Assembly: GCA_023391695.1 (NCBI GenBank)
Contig: JAEWAK010000060.1
Coordinates: 186,001 to 250,000, forward strand
Length of the DNA stretch: 64,000 nucleotides
Origin: Bacillota bacterium
GTDB lineage: Bacteria; Bacillota; Clostridia; Lachnospirales; Lachnospiraceae
Direction: 5' to 3'
The notes beneath the pieces are model-generated. The model saw nothing but the letters and a program-made list of their open reading frames with translations. It was not told where the DNA came from and did no database searches. A program made the translations under genes and the position numbers. Shown here piece after piece: positions 36,518 to 45,437 of the stretch. Position 1 is the stretch's first letter. The number at the start of each line of letters is the position of its first letter.

Positions 36518-37531
36518 ATGATTACGTCAAAAGAATTTGCAAAGTTGATAGGGGTTTCACAATCTACGGTTTCACGCGCAATGAATGACAGTTCATTGGT
36601 ACCGGAAGAAAAAAGAAAAATCATTCAGCAAAAAGCGGGGGAATATGGTTTTGCTTTAAACAGTCAGGCTAGAGGACTTAAAATGAATAAGACGGGAACA
36701 ATTGGTATATTGTTTCCAAAGCATTTTATTGACATGAATTCGAATATGATGCTTGCACACCTTTATGATAAGATCCAAAAAGAAATGGCTCAATATGATT
36801 ATGATATTATGGTTATTAATAATGATAATAACAGTGATTTTTCATCTTTTGAAAGAATTATTAAAAGACGTAAGGTGGATGGTTTCATTGTATTAAAACT
36901 GGAATTAAGTAATACAGAAATGCAATTAATTGAAGAAAATAAAATCCCATGCGTTTTTATAATGAACACAGAACAACAGATAAGAAAAAATATAAATTAT
37001 TGCTTTTCAGACAGCGAGTATGGCGGGTATTTAGCCGGAAAATTTTTTGGAAAGCAAAAAGATTACCAGAAAATCTTTATTACGGTAAAAGAAGAAGCCG
37101 ATGATGCAGGAAGAAGATATCAGGGATTTTGCAGAGGTTTAAGAGAATATCAATATGAAATAACTGAGAACGACATTCTTTATTGTAATTTGATGATTCC
37201 TTCTGCTTATGAAACGATTATGGAAAATCACAAGAGATTAATTAATAATAAGACTGCAATATTTTCCTATAATGATACAATTGCAATAGGAGTATATAAT
37301 GCATTAAGAGATCTTAATATCAATGTCCCGAATGAAGTACAGCTTATTGGTATGGATGATATACCTTTAGTTAGCTGGATTAGACCTGCTATTTCAACAG
37401 TTCACGTTAATACGGAAGAAATGATTCCCAAAGCATGCTCTTTTTTAATTGATAAAATTGAAAACAAGCAGGGAACAATTGGAGAATGGATAAAACCGCA
37501 ACTAATACTAAGGGATACAACGTTGAAGTAG
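36518..37531 (+). CDS. LacI-family transcriptional regulator 3
   Basis: A 337-residue regulator with helix-turn-helix TSKEFAKLIGVSQSTVSRAM near the N-terminus and a sugar-binding domain. GAGAGGG precedes the ATG. It lies just upstream of SsuABC-like cluster 2 in the same direction. Two palindromes with the shared core ATACGTAT lie 50 bp apart in the cluster 2 promoter, likely its operators. It is divergent in sequence from LacI regulators 1 and 2 although the operon it controls is paralogous to that of regulator 1. Confidence 0.92.
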   Translation: MITSKEFAKLIGVSQSTVSRAMNDSSLVPEEKRKIIQQKAGEYGFALNSQARGLKMNKTGTIGILFPKHFIDMNSNMMLAHLYDKIQKEMAQYDYDIMVINNDNNSDFSSFERIIKRRKVDGFIVLKLELSNTEMQLIEENKIPCVFIMNTEQQIRKNINYCFSDSEYGGYLAGKFFGKQKDYQKIFITVKEEADDAGRRYQGFCRGLREYQYEITENDILYCNLMIPSAYETIMENHKRLINNKTAIFSYNDTIAIGVYNALRDLNINVPNEVQLIGMDDIPLVSWIRPAISTVHVNTEEMIPKACSFLIDKIENKQGTIGEWIKPQLILRDTTLK

Positions 37532-37639
37532 GTATATAATAAATTGAATCCGAATTGGTGATAATGCATAAAAAAGATAATGATGTTTGGATAAAATATA
37601 AGAAGTGACGGCATAAATTAATTGTTTTATAATTTTTCA

Positions 37640-37741
37640 TTGACAAATTCACTAAAAAGGTGTAAAGTATGAAATGTGAATACGTATTCAAGAAGTCTGT
37701 CAGACTTCTTAATATTTTCACAATAATGCATACGTATGCAT
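37640..37741 (+). promoter_or_regulatory. Promoter with twin operators of SsuABC-like cluster 2
   Basis: TTGACA (37640-37645), 17-bp spacer, TAAAGT (37663-37668). TGAATACGTATTCA (37677-37690) lies at the start site and ATGCATACGTATGCAT (37726-37741) 50 bp further; both are perfect palindromes with an ATACGTAT core. Between them AAGAAGTCTG/CAGACTTCTT (37690-37710) is a third dyad. Confidence 0.85.
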
Positions 37742-37781
37742 AACATACTATTTAAAAAATCAAAATCAACAGGAGGAAAAA

Positions 37782-38885
37782 ATGAAAAAATTATTTTTAA
37801 TGCTAACATTAGTAGCAATCATGACGGTGGGATGTTCTGGCAATCCGAATGATACAAAAAATTTAAAAAGTGATTCAACTACGGCTACATCAACAGATGA
37901 TTCAACTTCTGCAAAAACGCCTACCTCGTCCGGGAAAAAACTGATTATTGGAACAATGGCAAATGCTTTGGGATTGCCTGTGCATCAGGCTGATATTGCA
38001 GGTTATTTTAAAGATGCGGGACTTAATGTACAAATTGAAATTTTTGCAACAGGTGCGCCTATTAATGAAGCTATGGCTGCTGGAGACTTGGATATGGCGG
38101 TAAGTGGGATGGCTTCAGTTTACGGACTGGCAACGGGAATGTATACCTATGTTGGAGATGGATGTATAACGACTGCTGGACAGTCAATATATGCGCGTGC
38201 CGACAGTGAAATTGCAAAAGCAGGTAATAATAATGGTATTATTGGAAGTGCAGAAACATTAAAGGGAAGTTCCATTCTTGGACCGCTTTCCACTACAGCG
38301 CATTATCAGGCTATTAAATATATTGAATCTGTCGGTTTGACTTCAAGTGATTTTAATATGGTTTCAATGGAATATGCGCAGGCATATCAGGCTTTCATTA
38401 CTGGAGAAGGAGATATGATTGCAACAAAACCTCCGTATTCAAGTCAATTAGATTCTAATTCTGATTATGTCAAAGTATGCGATTTTAATTTGATTTCTGA
38501 CAGTCCAATCGTCGATACAATTTTTACTCAGAATTCTGTAATGGAAGAAAGACCTGAGGATGTTGAACTGTTTTTGGAATGCTACTACAAAGCTTGCGAA
38601 GATCTTGTAAAAGATATTAATTACCGCAAAGATACAGCAATGCGCTGGTATGTAGAAGAAGGAATTACATATACGGATGCAGATATGGATAGTGAAATAG
38701 AGCAGCAGACGTATCATACGTTTGATACCTTATTAACAGATTCTTATCCATTTGGAAAATTTATGGTTGACATTGGAGATTTCTTTGTTAATCAAGGAAT
38801 GATTGAATCGGAAGATTATCCTAATATTCAAGCAAGTCTTAATTCATTAATAATTGAAAAGATCAAAGAACGTTTGGGCAGGTAA
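37782..38885 (+). CDS. SsuA/TauA-like ABC binding lipoprotein, cluster 2
   Basis: A 367-residue binding protein with lipoprotein signal ending MTVGC. The body matches the cluster 1 copy at 22102 by eye (LIIGTMANALGLPVHQADIAG, GAPINEAMAAGDLDMAVSGM, SAETLKGSSILGPLSTTAHY), so the ligands are probably related but not identical. AGGAGG precedes the ATG. It opens binding protein, permease A, permease B, ATPase 1, ATPase 2, sulfatase, second sulfatase, dehydrogenase, TauE. Confidence 0.9.
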   Translation: MKKLFLMLTLVAIMTVGCSGNPNDTKNLKSDSTTATSTDDSTSAKTPTSSGKKLIIGTMANALGLPVHQADIAGYFKDAGLNVQIEIFATGAPINEAMAAGDLDMAVSGMASVYGLATGMYTYVGDGCITTAGQSIYARADSEIAKAGNNNGIIGSAETLKGSSILGPLSTTAHYQAIKYIESVGLTSSDFNMVSMEYAQAYQAFITGEGDMIATKPPYSSQLDSNSDYVKVCDFNLISDSPIVDTIFTQNSVMEERPEDVELFLECYYKACEDLVKDINYRKDTAMRWYVEEGITYTDADMDSEIEQQTYHTFDTLLTDSYPFGKFMVDIGDFFVNQGMIESEDYPNIQASLNSLIIEKIKERLGR

Positions 38886-38919
38886 TATTATTAATTCTTA
38901 AAACTTAAAAATAGGGTAA

Positions 38920-38987
38920 GGCTCTGTTAGATGAATGCAGATATTCTATTCTTTATGATAATATCAGTATTTTATTCTGATAGAGCC
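38920..38987 (+). promoter_or_regulatory. Large intercistronic hairpin after binding-protein gene
   Basis: GGCTCTGTTAGA (38920-38931) pairs with TCTGATAGAGCC (38976-38987), with a further inner AGATATT/AATATC pairing. No T-run. It has the same position as the hairpins at 16569 and 23237. Confidence 0.7.
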
Positions 38988-39020
38988 AATGAAAAACAAT
39001 TTTTAGAAGGGACATCAATT

Positions 39021-39818
39021 ATGAAAGAAAAAATTAAAAAAGCAGAGAAGAAGTATTTAGTTGTATCCATACTGTCAATCTGTTTTGTAATACTAATCTG
39101 GTATCTATGTATTGATGTTTTACATTTGAAATCGCAAAAAGTCTTTCCGGGACCCGTTAAAGTAATGAAAACATTCTTTGAAAAATTATATGAAAAGACG
39201 CCGGATGGAGCGACATTGCAGCAGCACTTAATAGCCAGTTTAAAGGTTGCTTTCATGGGATATGCACTCGGAGCAATTACCGGAACTTTGCTTGGAATAG
39301 CTATGGCGTGGAATAAATGGGTGGATCGGTTAGTAAGACCGCTTTTTGATCTTATCAGACCGATTCCAGGTCTTGCATGGATTCCTATGTTTATATTGTT
39401 ATTCGGTATAGGGATTACTTCGAAAGCCTTAGTTATTTTCCTTGGAGCCTTAATTGCCTGTATTGTTAATTCTTATACAGGGATCAAGCAAACGCAGGAT
39501 GTTCATATGTGGGTAGGAGATGTATTTGGAGCCTCTGATGCACAAAAATTATTTAAAATAGCATTACCTACTGCAACACCAATGATTTTTACAGGACTTA
39601 GAGTGGCACTCGGAACATCCTGGACTGCACTTGTAGCGGCGGAATTATTGGCCTCTACAAAAGGATTAGGATATATGATTCAACAAGCAAGATCGATTTC
39701 GAAACCTGATATCATTATTGTAGGTATGATTGCAATAGGAGCTGTAGGAGCGGTATTTGATGCTATTTTGCATGCCATTGAAATTAAAGTAGCGAAAGGA
39801 ATGAATGCAGATGAGTAA
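39021..39818 (+). CDS. SsuC/TauC-like ABC permease A, cluster 2
   Basis: A 265-residue membrane protein paralogous to 23321, with LIRPIPGLAWIPM and coupling loop GASDAQKLFKIALPTATPMIF. Start at 39021 is set by AGAAGGG and by the paralogue; the frame is open back to 38931 inside the hairpin region. Its stop lies just inside the next gene. It should form a heterodimeric channel with permease B. Confidence 0.92.
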   Translation: MKEKIKKAEKKYLVVSILSICFVILIWYLCIDVLHLKSQKVFPGPVKVMKTFFEKLYEKTPDGATLQQHLIASLKVAFMGYALGAITGTLLGIAMAWNKWVDRLVRPLFDLIRPIPGLAWIPMFILLFGIGITSKALVIFLGALIACIVNSYTGIKQTQDVHMWVGDVFGASDAQKLFKIALPTATPMIFTGLRVALGTSWTALVAAELLASTKGLGYMIQQARSISKPDIIIVGMIAIGAVGAVFDAILHAIEIKVAKGMNADE

Positions 39819-40602
39819 AAGAAATAAAATGCCGGATAGAATAGTAGATGCTACAGCTGCTTGTATATCGATTGGTTTATTTTTACTATTCTGGTTCTGG
39901 GCCACCAAAATGACATTGGCAGGCAATTTAATACCGGGACCAATAGAGGTTTTACTTGCAGTATTCCATGGGATAATAGGAACTGTCGGCAAGCATAGTA
40001 TTATCGTTCATGTAGGATATAGTCTGTTTCGTGTAATGATAGGTTTTACCATTGGTGCATTAGTCGGTATTATATTAGGAGTATTGATGGGGTGGTATAA
40101 GATGGCTGAAGCAATTTTTCAACCTTTGTTCCGTATTATCAGACCTATTCCACCAATCGCATGGATCCCTATTTCTATTATCTGGTTCGGACTTGGTGAA
40201 AGTGCAAAAATATTTTTGATTTTTTTAGCATCTTTTGCTAATACGACTTTAAATTCATGGGCTGGAGCAAAGAGTGTAGATATGACCGTTGTAAATGCTG
40301 CTAAAATGCTGGGGGCAAGTGAAAGACAGATCTTTTTTGAAATCGTACTGCCGTCCTCAGTTCCTAATATTTTTGCAGGTCTTCAGGTAGCATTATCAAG
40401 CAGCTGGGCTACCGTTCTTGCAGCAGAAATGGTGCGTTCCTCAGAAGGACTTGGCTGGATGATCGTAGCAGGAATGAATAATAATGATATGGTCCAGATT
40501 ATGAGTGGCATTGTTATGATCGGTGCCGTTGGATTTATTCTTGCAATTATTATGAGAAAGGCGGAGGAGGTATTATGCCGTTGGAACAAAAGCGGGAAGT
40601 AA
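39811..40602 (+). CDS. SsuC/TauC-like ABC permease B, cluster 2
   Basis: A 263-residue membrane protein paralogous to 24100, with IRPIPPIAWIPISIIWFGL and coupling loop GASERQIFFEIVLPSSVPNIF. ATG 39811 is preferred for spacing from AAAGGA (39795-39800); ATG 39805 is also possible. It overlaps permease A by 8 bp and ATPase 1 by 28 bp, the same overlap length as in cluster 1. Confidence 0.92.
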   Translation: MSKRNKMPDRIVDATAACISIGLFLLFWFWATKMTLAGNLIPGPIEVLLAVFHGIIGTVGKHSIIVHVGYSLFRVMIGFTIGALVGIILGVLMGWYKMAEAIFQPLFRIIRPIPPIAWIPISIIWFGLGESAKIFLIFLASFANTTLNSWAGAKSVDMTVVNAAKMLGASERQIFFEIVLPSSVPNIFAGLQVALSSSWATVLAAEMVRSSEGLGWMIVAGMNNNDMVQIMSGIVMIGAVGFILAIIMRKAEEVLCRWNKSGK

Positions 40603-41351
40603 AGCATGTAATAGAATGTACAAATGTGTGTAAATCATTTGTTACTCCAAATGGTAAAGCGGATGTTGTTAATGATTTTAATTTACAGGCCAAAGAAAAT
40701 GAGTTTTTGGTGCTGTTTGGGCCTGGACAATGTGGAAAGACAACAATTATTAATCTGATAGCAGGTTTTGAAGAGACTACGTCCGGAACGATTCATGTTC
40801 AGGGGAAAACCGTTAAGAAGCCGGATTCAACAAGAGGAGTAGTATTTCAGTCAACAGCGCTTTTTCCGTGGCTAACCACAATCGGAAATGTTGAATTTGG
40901 ACCAAAGATGGCCGGAGTCTCAAAAAAAGAAAGACAGGAAAAAGCACAGAAATATATAAATCTTGTAGGCCTTGAGGGCTTTGAGCATTCTTTCCCGGTA
41001 CAATTATCCGGTGGCATGAAGCAAAGAGCAGGAATTGCCAGAGCTTATTGTAATGAACCCGAAGTTATGCTGATGGATGAACCTTTCGGCGCATTGGATG
41101 CCCAGACGCGCTATCTGATGCAGCAGGAATTACAGAGAATTTGGGAAGCAGAAAGAAGAACTGTCATTTTTGTTACAAATAATATTGAAGAAGCCATATA
41201 TTTGGCAGACAGGATTTTAGTATTAAGTAACTGTCCTGCGACGATAAAGAAAGAATATATAATTGATATGCCAAGACCCAGAAATTTGGTATCACCGGAA
41301 TTCTTAAGATTGAGAAAAGAAATTACATCTGTTATGGACAGCACATTATAA
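40575..41351 (+). CDS. ABC importer ATPase 1, degenerate Walker A and H-loop, cluster 2
   Basis: A 258-residue ATPase of the same length as the cluster 1 copy. Walker A GPGQCGKTT has Q52 in place of glycine, and the H-loop VTNNIEEA has N202 in place of histidine. Signature LSGGMKQR (144-151) and Walker B MLMDEP are intact. GGAGGAGG precedes the ATG. Conservation of both unusual residues in two diverged paralogues argues for function rather than decay. Confidence 0.92.
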   Translation: MPLEQKREVKHVIECTNVCKSFVTPNGKADVVNDFNLQAKENEFLVLFGPGQCGKTTIINLIAGFEETTSGTIHVQGKTVKKPDSTRGVVFQSTALFPWLTTIGNVEFGPKMAGVSKKERQEKAQKYINLVGLEGFEHSFPVQLSGGMKQRAGIARAYCNEPEVMLMDEPFGALDAQTRYLMQQELQRIWEAERRTVIFVTNNIEEAIYLADRILVLSNCPATIKKEYIIDMPRPRNLVSPEFLRLRKEITSVMDSTL

Positions 41352-41362
41352 GTGAGGTAAAA

Positions 41363-42106
41363 ATGAGCGAAAAAGTTAAAGTTAGAGTTGATCATCTTAC
41401 CAAGAAATTTGGCGATTTACTGGTTTTAAATGATGTTTCCTTTAATGTGAATGATGGAGATTTATTATGTGTTGTTGGCCCTACGGGATGTGGTAAAACA
41501 ACATTCTTAAACAGTCTGACTAAAATTTATGATATTACCGCAGGAGAAATTCTTTTGAATGAGGAGCCTGTAAATCCGAAAAAGAACAACATCGCATATA
41601 TTTTTCAAGGAAATTCCACGATGCCTTGGTTAACAGTCGAGCAGAATGTCCGATTCGGTCTGGATATAAAACGGGTACCGGAAGAAAAGAAAAAAGAGCT
41701 GGTGGCCAAATACCTTGAGATTGTAGGACTAATAAAGTATAAGGATTATTATCCCAAACAATTGTCAGCAAGTATGCTTCAGAGAGTCAGCATAGCGCGT
41801 GCATTTGCAACAGAACCGGAATTACTGTTAATGGATGAACCATATGGACAATTAGACATAGAATTGAGATTTAAATTGGAAGATGAGCTGGTGAAATTAT
41901 GGCAGTTGACAAAGACTACGGTAATATTCATTACACATAATATAGAAGAAGCTGTATATCTTGGTAATAAAATCATGATTCTAACCAATAAACCGACTAC
42001 GGTTAAAAGGGTAATCACAAACGATTTGCCGCGTCCGAGAGATATAGCGGTACCTGAATTTGTAACGTTACGAAATGAAGTAACTGATTTGATTAAATGG
42101 TGGTAG
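41363..42106 (+). CDS. ABC importer ATPase 2, degenerate signature, cluster 2
   Basis: A 247-residue ATPase, same length as the cluster 1 copy. Walker A GPTGCGKT (39-46), Walker B LLMDEP (158-159) and H192 (ITHNIEEA) are intact; the signature is LSASMLQR (134-141). It starts 11 bp after ATPase 1. It should form a heterodimer with ATPase 1 below the two permeases. Confidence 0.92.
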   Translation: MSEKVKVRVDHLTKKFGDLLVLNDVSFNVNDGDLLCVVGPTGCGKTTFLNSLTKIYDITAGEILLNEEPVNPKKNNIAYIFQGNSTMPWLTVEQNVRFGLDIKRVPEEKKKELVAKYLEIVGLIKYKDYYPKQLSASMLQRVSIARAFATEPELLLMDEPYGQLDIELRFKLEDELVKLWQLTKTTVIFITHNIEEAVYLGNKIMILTNKPTTVKRVITNDLPRPRDIAVPEFVTLRNEVTDLIKWW

Positions 42107-42130
42107 TAAAGTGAAGGAATGGTAAAATGT

Positions 42131-42182
42131 AATTTCATTATCTTGATTATCTGCATGCAGAGCACGCAGATGGGAGTTAAGG
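42131..42182 (+). repeat. Copy of the AGATGGGAG repeat before a start codon
   Basis: AGCACGCAGATGGGAGTTAA (42161-42180, identical for 22 bp) also occurs at 52982-53003, and the preceding ~30 bp are similar (ATTTCA-ATC-TGAT-). In both places it ends in a purine-rich ribosome-site-like stretch just before a gene start. Confidence 0.7.
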
Positions 42183-42192
42183 AGTATTAATA

Positions 42193-43662
42193 ATGAGAGC
42201 GATAACTATTATGTATGATTCACTGAACCGTAAATATCTTCCTTGTTATGGCGATGTTAAGACCATTGCACCAAATTTTAAAAGATTGGAAGAATATACT
42301 GTTATTTTTGATTCTTTTTATGTGGGAAGTCTGCCATGCATGCCTGCCAGAAGAGAACTTCATACAGGAAGATATAATTTTATGCACCGGTGCTGGGGTC
42401 CGTTAGAACCTTTTGATGATTCGATGCCGGCAATTCTCGGAAAGCATGGAATATATTCACATTGTGTAACGGATCATGCGCATTACTGGCAGGAAGGCGG
42501 AAGTACGTATCTTACAAAATTCTCATCGTGTGAAATGATACGCGGACAGGAAGGAGATTTCTGGATCGGTAAAACGAAAGGATTCACACATAATATCGAT
42601 TTACACAGGCAGGATATGGTCAACCGAACGGAGATGATACCGGAAGAGAATCATCCCCATTATAAGACTTTTCGTGCAGGTATGAAGTTTCTGGAAGACA
42701 ATGTGGATAATGACAACTGGTATTTACATATTGAGTATTTCGACCCTCATGAACCGTATTTTGTTCCTGATAAATATAAAAAGCTTTATTCAGAAGAAGA
42801 GATAGAGTATGACTGGCCGCTTTATGGTGAAGTCGAACAGAATGCGAAAGAAGTAAATGAGGCTGGGATGAATTACCGTGCTGTACTGTCAATGTGCGAT
42901 AATTATTTAGGAAAAATACTGGATTTTATGGATGAACATGATATGTGGAAGGATACCATGTTAATTGTAAATACAGATCATGGATATATGCTTGGAGAAC
43001 ATGGTTTTTTCGGAAAAAATTATCAACCTAATTATGAGGAAATAGTACACACACCTTTTTTCCTATGGAATCCTGAAATTGGTCTGGCTGGAGAAAGAAG
43101 AAAAGAGTTGGCCCAGACAATTGATATAGCACCAACTATTTTGGACTATTTTCATATAGATAAGCCCAAAGATATGTTGGGTAACTCTTTGCTTCCGATT
43201 ATAAAAAATCATCAGAGAATTCATAATTATATTCTTTTTGGCTATTTCGGAAAGCATGTAAATATTACGGATGGCCATTACGTCTACATGAGAGCAGGAA
43301 GAAGTGCAAATGAAGGTTTGTTAAATAACTATACACTTTTACCGCTTCATATGTTCGAGCCTTTTTCCATTGAAGAACTGGAGGGTACGGAGAAAGTACT
43401 GGTTGAAAAATTTGGATTTACCAAAGGAGCACCAGTTATGAAAATTCCTGCCAGTGGGAGGACATCTCCTAAAAATACTTGTTATATGTTTGAAGAACAT
43501 ATGAAATACGGAGATATTTTATTTGACTTGGATAAAGATCCGGAGCAGATTCATCCATTAAAAGATAATGAAGTTGAGCGAAAAATGACAGAAGCAATGA
43601 AGAAGCTGATGGATGAGAATGAAGCCCCGATAGAATTGTATAAAAGATTAGGTTTGTACTGA
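42193..43662 (+). CDS. Cytoplasmic sulfatase, CMPAR subfamily, cluster 2
   Basis: A 489-residue sulfatase with CMPARRELHTGR (C49), D9-S10, HYWQEGGSTY (a variant of HYWEDGGATYH elsewhere), YFDPHEPY and VNTDHGYMLGEHG. No signal peptide. TTAAGGAG precedes the ATG. It is the first of two sulfatases in the cluster 2 operon. The different GGS/FSSCEMIRGQEGD loop may mean a different substrate from its cluster 1 counterpart. Confidence 0.92.
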   Translation: MRAITIMYDSLNRKYLPCYGDVKTIAPNFKRLEEYTVIFDSFYVGSLPCMPARRELHTGRYNFMHRCWGPLEPFDDSMPAILGKHGIYSHCVTDHAHYWQEGGSTYLTKFSSCEMIRGQEGDFWIGKTKGFTHNIDLHRQDMVNRTEMIPEENHPHYKTFRAGMKFLEDNVDNDNWYLHIEYFDPHEPYFVPDKYKKLYSEEEIEYDWPLYGEVEQNAKEVNEAGMNYRAVLSMCDNYLGKILDFMDEHDMWKDTMLIVNTDHGYMLGEHGFFGKNYQPNYEEIVHTPFFLWNPEIGLAGERRKELAQTIDIAPTILDYFHIDKPKDMLGNSLLPIIKNHQRIHNYILFGYFGKHVNITDGHYVYMRAGRSANEGLLNNYTLLPLHMFEPFSIEELEGTEKVLVEKFGFTKGAPVMKIPASGRTSPKNTCYMFEEHMKYGDILFDLDKDPEQIHPLKDNEVERKMTEAMKKLMDENEAPIELYKRLGLY

Positions 43663-43877
43663 TTATGATTGGAGGGTAAGTGTAAAGAAAAAGCATCTTC
43701 ACAAAATGAATAAGAAAGCATAATTCACTTTATTTTTATGAGATAACATAGGGCAGTATCCGGCCGGTAAAGTTGAAAGAAAATATAATCAGAAAGGAAA
43801 TGCCGCATAAGAATGATTCAACCTGTTTTTGTGTGGCAGTATCACAGTCGAGTATGTGATATGTAAAGGGTATAAAA
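43663..43877 (+). other. Intercistronic gap between the two sulfatases
   Basis: AT-rich; no convincing gene, terminator or promoter seen. AAAGGG before 43878 is the ribosome site of the next gene. Confidence 0.4.
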
Positions 43878-45359
43878 ATGGATAATAAACCTTTAAATAT
43901 TATTTGGTTTTGTACAGATCAGCAAAGATGGGATACGATACATAGTCTTGGAAATACATATCTTAGAACGCCAAATATAGATAAATTGATTAAGGAAGGG
44001 GTGGCATTTACAAGAGCATATACGCAAGCGCCGGTATGTACTCCAAGTCGTTCGTGCTTTTTAACGGGAAGATATCCCAGAACTACTAAGGCATCATTTA
44101 ATGGAAATGATACCTATTCAAAAGATGAAAAATTAGTTACGAAATTGCTGGCGGACCAAGGTTATGTATGCGGACTTTCCGGAAAACTGCATTTGACTTC
44201 TGCACAAGGGAGAATGGAAAAGAGAACGGATGACGGCTATACATATATGAAATGGAGCGAACATCCCAATGATGATTGGCCTAACGGCGAGAATGATTAT
44301 CAGAACTGGTTAAAAGAGAAAGGGATTAAATGGGAAGAAATTTACGGCGGAAAATATACCAGCATGGCAACCTGGCCGCCTAAGCCCAATCCAAATTTTA
44401 CCGGTAAAACGGTAGGTGTACCGGCAGAATTTCATCAAACTACCTGGTGCGTAGAAATGGCAATTGATTTTATTGAGAAAAACCGGGAGAAAGGACAGCC
44501 GTGGTTAATTAGTATAAATCCTTATGACCCGCATCCGCCGCTTGATCCGCCGCAGGCTTATAAAGACCGGTTAAAAATAGAAGATATGCCACTTCCTTTA
44601 TGGAAAGACGGTGAGCTTGATAATAAGCCGCCTCATCAGCAAAGAGATTATTACCAGGGAGGACAGGATGGGCAGGCAGACCCTTATCCGACACTGACGG
44701 ATGAAGATAAGCGCGAAAAATTCAGAGATTATTATGCGGAAATAGAATTGCTTGATGACCAGTTTGGAAGATTAATGGATTATCTCGATTCCATAGGCGA
44801 GAAAGATAATACTTTAGTAATTTATATGAGTGACCATGGAGAAATGCAGGGTGACCATGGACTTTATTGGAAAGGTGCATATTTTTATGAGGCTTTAACA
44901 CATGTACCATTAGTCATGTCTTGTCCATCAAAAATAAAAAAAGGAATTAGGAGTAATGCTCTGGTTGAATTAGTAGATATTGCACCTACAATAATGGAGC
45001 TGGCAGGATATGAAATCCCGTTTTATATGCAGGGAAAAAGCTTGGTACCGATTTTAACCGGAAAAGCTTCTCCTGATTATCATAAGGATGCCGTCTATTC
45101 AGAGTATTATTACTGTATGAAAGGAACTCATGAGGATATTTTTGGTACAATGTATTTTGATGGAAAATACAAAATTGTTAATTATCATGGTAAGCCATAT
45201 GGTGAATTATATAATTTGGAAAATGATCCAAATGAATTCATTAATTTATGGGACAATCCCGAGTATGAGCCAATAAAGGAAGAATATATAAAAAAGAATT
45301 TTGATAATGCTATTTTGAAAACCATGGATTATTCACTAAACAGAATTAATGAGTATTAA
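43878..45359 (+). CDS. Cytoplasmic sulfatase, classical CTPSR branch
   Basis: A 493-residue family S1 sulfatase of a different branch from the CMPAR group. Formylglycine motif CTPSRSCFLTGR (C54, P56, R58); N-terminal metal pair D14-Q15 (FCTDQQRWDT); SGKLHL with the catalytic-region lysine; SDHGEMQGDH for the second metal pair; YDPHPP. No signal peptide. It resembles choline-sulfatase/arylsulfatase-type proteins in layout. It is in the same operon as the CMPAR sulfatase at 42193, so two sulfate groups or two sulfated compounds may be handled in succession. Confidence 0.93.
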   Translation: MDNKPLNIIWFCTDQQRWDTIHSLGNTYLRTPNIDKLIKEGVAFTRAYTQAPVCTPSRSCFLTGRYPRTTKASFNGNDTYSKDEKLVTKLLADQGYVCGLSGKLHLTSAQGRMEKRTDDGYTYMKWSEHPNDDWPNGENDYQNWLKEKGIKWEEIYGGKYTSMATWPPKPNPNFTGKTVGVPAEFHQTTWCVEMAIDFIEKNREKGQPWLISINPYDPHPPLDPPQAYKDRLKIEDMPLPLWKDGELDNKPPHQQRDYYQGGQDGQADPYPTLTDEDKREKFRDYYAEIELLDDQFGRLMDYLDSIGEKDNTLVIYMSDHGEMQGDHGLYWKGAYFYEALTHVPLVMSCPSKIKKGIRSNALVELVDIAPTIMELAGYEIPFYMQGKSLVPILTGKASPDYHKDAVYSEYYYCMKGTHEDIFGTMYFDGKYKIVNYHGKPYGELYNLENDPNEFINLWDNPEYEPIKEEYIKKNFDNAILKTMDYSLNRINEY

Positions 45360-45437
45360 TTACAATTTCTTTAAAAGCAGGTGAATTAACAACATAAAAT
45401 AGATAAGAAATTGTTAAACAAAAAAGGAGGATACAAA

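Noticed and set aside
38931..39020. 30-residue N-terminal extension of permease A, cluster 2
   Set aside because: It would be encoded within a strong hairpin, and the paralogue begins at the position of ATG 39021.
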